From positions 1 to 52,297 of the forward strand of contig DATLTC010000031.1 of the NCBI GenBank assembly GCA_035533755.1: a stretch of 52,297 bases of DNA, given 5' to 3'. This DNA comes from Gemmatimonadaceae bacterium (GTDB taxonomy: Bacteria; Gemmatimonadota; Gemmatimonadetes; Gemmatimonadales; Gemmatimonadaceae). Below, in pieces: positions 45,942 through 52,297 of this stretch. The position numbers and the translations under genes are program-made. The notes below the pieces were generated by a model. The model worked only from the letters and a program-made list of their open reading frames with translations, was not told the DNA's origin and searched no databases. Position 1 is the stretch's first letter. Each line of letters starts with the position of its first letter.

Positions 45942-46043
45942 GGGGGTCTCCGCGAGACGCGGGTACGAGGCACGACATGGCCCGCGCAACGCGGGCCGAG
46001 CAATCATGCCGGGCGTCGCCGTGGCCGGCAAGACCAGGGCCGG

Positions 46044-46895
46044 TTACTCGCGTTCCAGCAGCACGATGCCCGACATGCGGCGGAACTCTTCCTGCACGCG
46101 CTTGGAGTACAGGCGTCCGATCAGCCGCCACAGCCACATCATCCGCATCTCGCGATGGAGCCGCCGCGCCTCTTCCATGGATGAACGGAACTGCTCCTCG
46201 CGCCACCCCAGCGGCCGGTAGAACGCCGTTCCTTCACTGGGCGCAAAACGGAACGGCGCGTTGCCCTGTTGCACGCCCTTGCCCCAGGTGCGGTTCATGT
46301 ACGTCAGCAGCCGGGGGTTGGCCAGATCGATGAGCCAGTACCGGAAGCTCGGCTGCGTATGCAGATCGCGGGCCAGCGCCGCCACCTGCTCGGCGGTGAG
46401 GTAGATGAGCAGCCCTTCGGTCACGACGAGCGCGCGTTCCGCGGCGGCGCCGATGCGCGCGAACAACGCCTGCCGCGCCGCGGCGTCCGTGAGGTCGGTG
46501 GCCACGGCTTCGTAGCGGCACACGGGCGTCGCGTCGCGCAGGGCGTGGGTCTTGTAGTCGAGGATCGCCGGGAGGTCCACGTCCACCCATCGCAGCGTGG
46601 CCGGCAGCTCCATCCGCCACGGCCGCGCGTCGAGCCCGGCCGCGAGGTTGATCACCGTGTCCACGCCGCGGCGCGCGATCGCGTCGCGAATGATCTCGTC
46701 GAACACCGCCGTGCGGACGATCATCGCCCACGCCATCGCGCGGCCCTGCTTCATGCTGTCCACGATCTCGTCGCCGCGCGTGCCGGCCAGCGTGCGCGCG
46801 AACGGATCGCGGAAGAGCGCATCGGGGCGCTCCGTCTCCATGGCGCGGTACACGGCCACCCAGCGCGCCGTGTCGGAGATGTGTTCGATGGCCAT
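46044..46895 (-). CDS. Class I SAM methyltransferase of the leucine-carboxyl-methyltransferase-like family
   Basis: A 283-residue protein. The start at 46895 follows GAGG with 5-nt spacing. It shows the LCMT-like family (TIGR00027-type) landmarks: an N-terminal SDTARWVAVYRAMETERPD stretch, DALFRDPFARTLAG, then VINLAAGLDARPWR (81-94, SAM binding), WVDVDLPAILDYK and TEGLLIYLT. In mycobacteria such enzymes act on small molecules or polyketides; the substrate here is unknown. It is 102 bp from the BNR gene and divergent from the tricorn-like gene. Confidence 0.88.
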   Translation of the reverse strand: MAIEHISDTARWVAVYRAMETERPDALFRDPFARTLAGTRGDEIVDSMKQGRAMAWAMIVRTAVFDEIIRDAIARRGVDTVINLAAGLDARPWRMELPATLRWVDVDLPAILDYKTHALRDATPVCRYEAVATDLTDAAARQALFARIGAAAERALVVTEGLLIYLTAEQVAALARDLHTQPSFRYWLIDLANPRLLTYMNRTWGKGVQQGNAPFRFAPSEGTAFYRPLGWREEQFRSSMEEARRLHREMRMMWLWRLIGRLYSKRVQEEFRRMSGIVLLERE

Positions 46896-47034
46896 CGGAG
46901 CCTCGCGGGGGGAGAAGCCCCACCACTCTAGCCGATTCGCGGCCCCGGCGTAATGCTTAGCCAGTCCACGCGCGGCCGGGCCCGCCCGAACAGGGCGGCG
47001 GCGCGCGCGGCGAACCCCCTCACCGCAGCCTCCC

Positions 47035-50000
47035 ATGTCCCGATTCCGCTTCTCCCTCGCCGCGGCCGCGTGCATCGCCGCCGCGCCCGCCGGTGCGCAG
47101 ACGCGCATGCTCCGCTCGCCCACGGTGAGCGCCACGCAGATCGCATTCGCCTATGCCCAGAACATCTGGGTCGTGAACCGCGCCGGCGGCGCCGCGCGCA
47201 TGCTCACGTCCTTCCAGGGCCAGGCCTCGGATCCGTTCTTCTCACCCGACGGCAAGTGGATCGCGTTCACCGCTAACTACGGCGGCAACGCCGACGTGTA
47301 CGTCGTGCCGGCCACGGGCGGACAACCGAAGCGGCTCACCTGGCATCCGGGCAACGACGACGTGACGGGGTGGACGCCCGACGGACAGCGCGTCGTGTTC
47401 TCGTCGGGGCGGGCTACCGCGGCCCCCACCGCGGCGCTGCGGTTCTGGACCGTCTCCGTGGACGGCGGCGAGGCCACGCCGATGCCGATGCCGCGCGCCT
47501 ACCAGGGCCACATCTCGGCCGACGGCCAGTACGTGGCCTACCGGATGAACACCTCGTGGGACGAGGAGCGCCGCAACTACCGCGGCGGGCAGAACCGCCC
47601 GATCTGGATCGTCAACCTCAAGACGTTCGAGCTCGTGTCGCCGCCCTGGACGGGTTCCAAGGACATGGAGCCGGCGTGGATCGGCCACACGGTGTACTTC
47701 ATCTCCGACCGCGACGGCGTGGCCAACATCTGGTCGTACGACATCGAGAGCAAGGCGCTCAAGCAGGTCACCGACTTCTCCGACTTCGACGTCAAGACGC
47801 TCGACACGGGCGACGGCGTGGTGGTGTTCGAGCAGGCCGGCTACGTGCATGAACTCGATCCGAAGTCGGGCAAACAGCACATCGTGGACATCACGGCCAC
47901 CGGCAACTTCCCCTGGATGATGCCGCACTGGGTGGATGTCTCGGGCCGCGTGGTCAACATGGCCATCTCGCCCATGGGCAAACGCGCCGTGGTCCAGGCG
48001 CGCGGCGAGATCTTCACGATTCCCGCCGAGTACGGCGACGTGCGCGACCTCACGAACACCAGCGGAGCCGCCGAGCAGAATCCTGTGTGGTCGCCCGACG
48101 GCAAGTCGATCGCCTATTTCAGCGACCAGTCCGGCGAGTTCCAGCTGGTGATCCGCGACCAGGAGGGGCTCAAGGCGCCGCGGTTCATCAGCCTGCCGCA
48201 CCCCACGTACTACTTCACGCCGCAGTGGTCCCCCGACGGCAAGTACATCTCGTACACCGACACGAACCTGCACCTGTGGGTGCTGGACGTGGCCACCGGG
48301 CAGGCCAAGGAAGTGGGCGACGATCCGTGGATGGTGCCCACGCGCACCATGAATCCGGTGTGGAGCCCCGACGCCAAGTGGGTGGCCTACGTGGCGCACC
48401 TGAACTCGCTGTTCCACGCCGTCTTCGTGTACAACGTGGAGACCGGACAGACCCGGCAGGTCACCGATGGACTGGCCGACGCCGTGTCGCCGGCCTGGGA
48501 CGCGAGCGGCAAGTACCTGTGGTTCCTGGCGTCCACCGACTTCGGGCTCAAGTCGGAGTGGCTCGACATGTCGAGCTACGATCACATCGAGAACTTCGGG
48601 CTCTACTTCGCGGTCCTGAACAAGAAGGACGCCACGCCGCTCACGCCGCGCAGCGACGACGAGACGGGGCGGCCGGCGGAGCCGGAGAACGGCGGCCGGG
48701 CCGGCCGAATGGGCGGCGCCGGTCGCGCCGGCGAGATGGGTGGTGACGCCGAGCGCGCGAGCGCGGCGCCACGCGCGCCGGTGAACGTGCAGATCGACTT
48801 CGACGGGCTGCAGGGGCGCATCGTCTCGGTGCCGGACGTCCCGGTGGCGCAGTACTCGGATCTCAAGGCCGGCGCCCCGGGCACGGTGTACTACATCCGG
48901 GCCGGCGCGGCCGGCGGCGGGCGGGGACGCGGTGGGGAGGCCGCCACCGGCGGCCCCGAACTCATGCGCTACCGCCTGAGCGATCGCCGCGAGGCGCCGT
49001 TCGTATCGGGCGTGGCCGACTACGACGTGAGCCAGGACGGCCACAAGCTGCTCTACCGCACCGGCGGAGGCATCGGCGGTCGTGGCGCGGGCGCCGAGCC
49101 GCCGGCAGCGGCGCTGTTCATCGTGGACGCCGATCGCACGCCGCCGCAGGCCAATCAGGGGCGCCTCAAGGTGGCGCTCCGGATGTACCTCGATCCCAAG
49201 GCGGAATTCAAGCAGATCTTCCACGCCGACTGGCGCCAGCAGCGCGACTTCCTGTACGTGCCCAACATGCAGGGCGCCGACTGGCCGCGCATGGAGCTCA
49301 TGTACGGCGCGCTGCTGCCGTATGTGAACCATCGCGCGGATCTCAACTACCTCATGGACATGATGGGCTCCGAGATCGCGATCGGGCATTCGTTCGTGCG
49401 CGGCGGCGACATGCCGGAGGTTCCGCGCACCACGACGGGCGTGTTGGGCGCCGACTTCAAGGTGGAGAACGGGCGCTATCGCATCACGCGGATCTACGAC
49501 AACGAGAGTTGGAACCCGGACCTCCGCGCGCCGCTGGCGGAGCCGGGCCTCAACGTGCACGTGGGCGACTACGTCCTGGCGGTGAACGGCCAGAACCTGG
49601 TGGGCACGGACAACATCTACCGGCTGCTCGACGGCACGGCCGACAAGCAGACCGTGCTGTCGGTGAGCGCCCAGCCCGGTCCCGAGGGCGCGCGCGACAT
49701 CACGGTGATCCCGGTGGCCAACGACGAGCCGCTCCGCAGCCGCGCCTGGGTGGAGGACAACCGGCGCATCGTCGACTCGCTGTCGCACGGCAAGCTGGCC
49801 TACGTGTATCTGCCGAGCACGGCCCAGCCGGGCTACACGTACTTCAACCGCTACTACTTCTCGCAGCAGGACAAGCAAGGCGCGATCATCGACGAGCGGT
49901 ACAACAGCGGCGGATCGGCCGCGGACTACATCATCGACGTCCTCCAGCGCGCGTTCGACGGGTACTTCAACAACGTGGCCGGCACACGCATGCCGTTCAC

Positions 50001-50448
50001 CAGCCCCGAGGCGGGGATCTGGGGCCCCAAGGTGATGATCATCAACGAAATGGCCGGCTCGGGCGGCGACCTCATGCCGTGGATGTTCAAGGCCCGCAAG
50101 GTGGGCACGCTGGTCGGCATGCGCACATGGGGCGGGCTGGTGCATACGGCCGACACGCCGCCCTTCATCGACGGCGGATCGGCCATCGCGCCGCGCGGCG
50201 GGTTCTTCGGCACCGACCACAAGTGGCACGTGGAGAACGAGGGCACCTCGCCCGACGTCCAGGTGGAGGATTGGCCCAAGGACATGATCGCCGGCCACGA
50301 CATGCAGCTCGAGACCGCCGTGCAGGTGGCCCTCAAGCAGCTGGCCGAGCATCCGGTGCACCGCGATTCCGTGGAACCGCCCTCTCCCACGTGGGGCAAG
50401 CGGATCAAGCCGCTGCCGCCGCTCAAGAACGGGGGCGGCAGCAACTGA
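47035..50448 (+). CDS. Exported tricorn-like S41 serine protease
   Basis: A 1137-residue protein with a signal peptide (cleavage near AGAQT). Two WD40/TolB-type propellers fill residues of about 25-690. A C1-like region, a PDZ domain (about 800-900, LNVHVGDYVLAVNGQNL) and the S41 catalytic domain follow. Catalytic residues by analogy with tricorn are His785 (IGHSF), Ser1009 (AGSGGD) and Glu1069 (ENEGT). The usual Ser before the His is Gly. Three Gly/Arg-rich inserts lie at 48690-48780, 48901-48955 and 49066-49110. It probably degrades oligopeptides in the periplasm, together with the S9 enzyme. Its stop overlaps the CTG of the next gene. Confidence 0.93.
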   Translation: MSRFRFSLAAAACIAAAPAGAQTRMLRSPTVSATQIAFAYAQNIWVVNRAGGAARMLTSFQGQASDPFFSPDGKWIAFTANYGGNADVYVVPATGGQPKRLTWHPGNDDVTGWTPDGQRVVFSSGRATAAPTAALRFWTVSVDGGEATPMPMPRAYQGHISADGQYVAYRMNTSWDEERRNYRGGQNRPIWIVNLKTFELVSPPWTGSKDMEPAWIGHTVYFISDRDGVANIWSYDIESKALKQVTDFSDFDVKTLDTGDGVVVFEQAGYVHELDPKSGKQHIVDITATGNFPWMMPHWVDVSGRVVNMAISPMGKRAVVQARGEIFTIPAEYGDVRDLTNTSGAAEQNPVWSPDGKSIAYFSDQSGEFQLVIRDQEGLKAPRFISLPHPTYYFTPQWSPDGKYISYTDTNLHLWVLDVATGQAKEVGDDPWMVPTRTMNPVWSPDAKWVAYVAHLNSLFHAVFVYNVETGQTRQVTDGLADAVSPAWDASGKYLWFLASTDFGLKSEWLDMSSYDHIENFGLYFAVLNKKDATPLTPRSDDETGRPAEPENGGRAGRMGGAGRAGEMGGDAERASAAPRAPVNVQIDFDGLQGRIVSVPDVPVAQYSDLKAGAPGTVYYIRAGAAGGGRGRGGEAATGGPELMRYRLSDRREAPFVSGVADYDVSQDGHKLLYRTGGGIGGRGAGAEPPAAALFIVDADRTPPQANQGRLKVALRMYLDPKAEFKQIFHADWRQQRDFLYVPNMQGADWPRMELMYGALLPYVNHRADLNYLMDMMGSEIAIGHSFVRGGDMPEVPRTTTGVLGADFKVENGRYRITRIYDNESWNPDLRAPLAEPGLNVHVGDYVLAVNGQNLVGTDNIYRLLDGTADKQTVLSVSAQPGPEGARDITVIPVANDEPLRSRAWVEDNRRIVDSLSHGKLAYVYLPSTAQPGYTYFNRYYFSQQDKQGAIIDERYNSGGSAADYIIDVLQRAFDGYFNNVAGTRMPFTSPEAGIWGPKVMIINEMAGSGGDLMPWMFKARKVGTLVGMRTWGGLVHTADTPPFIDGGSAIAPRGGFFGTDHKWHVENEGTSPDVQVEDWPKDMIAGHDMQLETAVQVALKQLAEHPVHRDSVEPPSPTWGKRIKPLPPLKNGGGSN

Positions 50449-51683
50449 GCCCGATACCCCCAACGGTCAACGCCGAGCGTCTCCACGGCCGCCTCGCCGC
50501 GCTGTCGCACTGCGGCCGCACGGCGGCCGGCGGCGTCACGCGCCTGGCCTACAGCGACGCGGACCGCGAGGCGCGCGCTCTGGTCATGGACTGGATGCGC
50601 GAGGCCGGCCTCGCGCCGTCCGTCGACTTTGCCGGCAACATCATCGGTCGCCGCGCCGGAGCCGACGCGTCGCGCGGGCCGCTCCTCTTCGGCTCGCACG
50701 TGGATTCGGTGCCCGACGGCGGTAACTACGATGGTCCGCTCGGCACCCTCGCGGCGATCGAGACGGCCGCGGTGATCGCCGAGCAGGGGCGCGCCCTGCG
50801 GCATCCGATCGAGGTCGTGGTGTGGTCCAACGAGGAGGGAGGACTGTTCGGCAGCCGCGCGGTGAGCGGGCAACTGCCGGTGCGCGAGCTGCAGAACGTG
50901 TCGCGCAGCGGCAAGACCGTGGCCGACGGCATCGCGTCCATCGGCGGCGATCCGGCGCGACTCGACGAGATCCAACGCGAGCCGGGAGCCATCGCCGGAT
51001 ATCTCGAGCTGCACATCGAACAGGGCGCGATCCTCGAGCAGTCCCACACCGACATCGGCGTGGTGGAGGGGATCGTGGGCCTCCGCGAGTGGAACGTGAC
51101 CATCACCGGCGCGGCCAACCACGGCGGCACCACGCCCATGGACGAGCGCCGCGACGCGCTGCTGTCGGCGGCGCGGTTCATCGAGATGGTGAACCGGGTG
51201 GTGCGGAGCGTGCCCGGGCACCAGGTGGGCACGGTGGGCCGTATCGAGGCCACCCCGGGCGCGGTGAACGCGATCGCCGGCCTCGTGGTCTGCTCGCTGG
51301 AACTGCGCGACCTGGACACCGCCAAGATCGATTCGCTCTTCGCGCGCATTCGGGGCGAGGCGCGGCGGATCGGCGAGTCCGACGGCACCACGTTCGCGTT
51401 CGCCGATCTCATGACGGGCGCGCCGGCGCCCAGCGATCCGCGCATGCGCGAGGCGATCGCGCAGTCCGCCGATGCGCTCGGCCTGTCGTGGCGGGCCATG
51501 CCCAGCGGCGCCGGGCACGACGCGCAGGCCATGGCCACGCTCGGCCCCATGGGCATGATCTTCGTGCCCAGCGTCGGCGGAATCAGCCATTCGCCCAGGG
51601 AGTACTCCACTCCCGAAGCGGTGGTGAACGGCGCCAACGTACTGCTCGGCGCCTTGCTGGCCGCCGATCGGGAACTGCCCTGA
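50445..51683 (+). CDS. M20-type amidase: N-carbamoyl-amino-acid hydrolase/allantoate amidohydrolase family
   Basis: A 412-residue zinc hydrolase. Metal ligands in order are His85 and Asp96 (GSHVDSVPDGGNYDG), Glu130-Glu131 (SNEEGG), His190 (ELHIEQG) and His382 (ISHSP). It would hydrolyse carbamoyl amino acids or allantoate-like ureides. No ATG or GTG lies at the expected place: the conserved N-terminus (VNAERLHGRLAAL) is preceded only by a CTG at 50445 that overlaps the upstream stop (CTGA) and follows a GGGGGCGG site. A GTG at 50391 would give 18 extra residues inside the upstream gene. No signal peptide is visible, so it is cytoplasmic. Confidence 0.88.
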   Translation: MSPIPPTVNAERLHGRLAALSHCGRTAAGGVTRLAYSDADREARALVMDWMREAGLAPSVDFAGNIIGRRAGADASRGPLLFGSHVDSVPDGGNYDGPLGTLAAIETAAVIAEQGRALRHPIEVVVWSNEEGGLFGSRAVSGQLPVRELQNVSRSGKTVADGIASIGGDPARLDEIQREPGAIAGYLELHIEQGAILEQSHTDIGVVEGIVGLREWNVTITGAANHGGTTPMDERRDALLSAARFIEMVNRVVRSVPGHQVGTVGRIEATPGAVNAIAGLVVCSLELRDLDTAKIDSLFARIRGEARRIGESDGTTFAFADLMTGAPAPSDPRMREAIAQSADALGLSWRAMPSGAGHDAQAMATLGPMGMIFVPSVGGISHSPREYSTPEAVVNGANVLLGALLAADRELP

Positions 51684-51757
51684 GCATCGAGCCGACGGAC
51701 TCGTCCGCCGGCCGGTTTCGCGTTGCCCATTTCCTTTCCACCCCAGCCAACCCCGCC

Positions 51758-52234
51758 ATGCGCCTCGTCGCCATCACCCGTGCTGCGCTCGTCCCTCTCG
51801 CCGCGTTCGCCGTCGTCGCCTGCCGCAGTGCGCAGTCTGCCCCCGCCGCGGCCGCGCCGTCGCCGGCTGCCGCCCCCGCCCCCGCTGCCGCCGCGGTGGC
51901 CATGCCGGCCGGACGGATGCTCCCGCCGGGCGTCACCGCGGCGATGGTCGCCGCCGGCGATTCGATGTTCAGCGCGCCCAAGAGCTGCAACGGCTGCCAC
52001 GGCATGGGCGGCGTGAATGGACGCAACGGCCCCAACCTCACCACCGGGGACTTCGACCACATCGACGGCAGCTACGAGTCCATCGTGCACATCGTGACCG
52101 TGGGCATCACGAAGAAGGAGCTCCAGCATCCCGAGGAGCATCGCTTTCCCATGCGCCCGCGCGGCGGCCACGATCTGACGGACGACCAGATCCGCGACAT
52201 CGCCGCGTACGTGTGGACGCTGAGCAACCACTAG
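51758..52234 (+). CDS. Monohaem cytochrome c lipoprotein
   Basis: A 158-residue protein. The lipobox FAVVAC gives a lipidated Cys22. A Pro/Ala-rich linker (about 27-50) is followed by a class I cytochrome c domain: the haem site is CNGCH (77-81), and the sixth ligand is probably Met132 (FPMRPRGG). It ends with the typical IRDIAAYVWTLSNH helix. It would carry electrons at the periplasmic face of a membrane. It is 74 bp downstream of the amidase and its own promoter is not obvious. Confidence 0.92.
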   Translation: MRLVAITRAALVPLAAFAVVACRSAQSAPAAAAPSPAAAPAPAAAAVAMPAGRMLPPGVTAAMVAAGDSMFSAPKSCNGCHGMGGVNGRNGPNLTTGDFDHIDGSYESIVHIVTVGITKKELQHPEEHRFPMRPRGGHDLTDDQIRDIAAYVWTLSNH

Positions 52235-52297
52235 GTGTGATTACCGGAGACGTTGTTTCGCGGTTGGGGGTGTTCGCTCGGTCGTAACGGTTACAAG

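Overview
The window is 52.3 kb of dense, very GC-rich bacterial DNA. It carries 36 protein-coding genes and no rRNA, tRNA, CRISPR array or insertion sequence that I could see. No stretch longer than about 275 bases lacks a gene; the longest gaps are 15314-15568 and 35171-35441, and both hold inverted repeats. The gene content fits Gemmatimonadota or a neighbouring Acidobacteria-like lineage: an ADOP-type ABC permease, exported S9 and tricorn-like peptidases, a BNR-repeat protein, a stand-alone TonB-plug-like protein, and many outer-membrane proteins and lipoproteins. This placement is inferred from gene content, not from a marker gene.

Layout. 1-2440: the 3' part of a multihaem cytochrome built from 219-bp tandem repeats, overlapping by 4 nt with an outer-membrane barrel gene; a possible porin-cytochrome conduit. 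2428-3999 (-): a GT39-like membrane glycosyltransferase. 4095-10812: a TetR regulator with a palindromic operator, followed by a TolC/adaptor/RND efflux operon that ends in a strong hairpin. 10827-18104: DedA protein, DUF2157-like membrane protein, Omp85-like outer-membrane protein, diguanylate cyclase and a MacB-like permease without an ATPase. 18148-21908: 3-methyladenine glycosylase I (tag), a second GT39-like protein and a convergent O-antigen ligase/polymerase. 22003-25684: DmpA-type peptidase, small lipoprotein, AT-hook/histone H1-like protein and a group II PLP decarboxylase.

25673-33731 (-) is the most striking block. It encodes a MacA-like adaptor, an ABC ATPase, an ADOP permease, a second ATPase with unusual motifs, an NtrC-type sigma-54 activator and an NtrY-like kinase, all in one direction. 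A textbook sigma-54 promoter (33605-33621) lies just before the first gene, with a 39-bp inverted repeat about 92 bp further upstream, where an enhancer for such an activator would sit. The simplest model is a positively autoregulated, envelope-stress-type efflux operon that encodes its own enhancer-binding protein. A second sigma-54-like site precedes the diguanylate cyclase at 15569.

33782-35972: plug-like protein and two lipoproteins. 36039-40166: a compact operon of MFS transporter, amidohydrolase, methyltransferase and a second diguanylate cyclase. 40200-40904 (-): TVP38/DedA-type membrane protein. 41027-51683: an exported peptide and amide breakdown cluster (S9 peptidase, BNR/Asp-box protein, methyltransferase, tricorn-like S41 protease, M20-type amidohydrolase) in which three neighbouring exported proteins share Gly/Arg-rich inserts. 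51758-52234: a monohaem cytochrome c lipoprotein. The last 63 bases show nothing recognisable.
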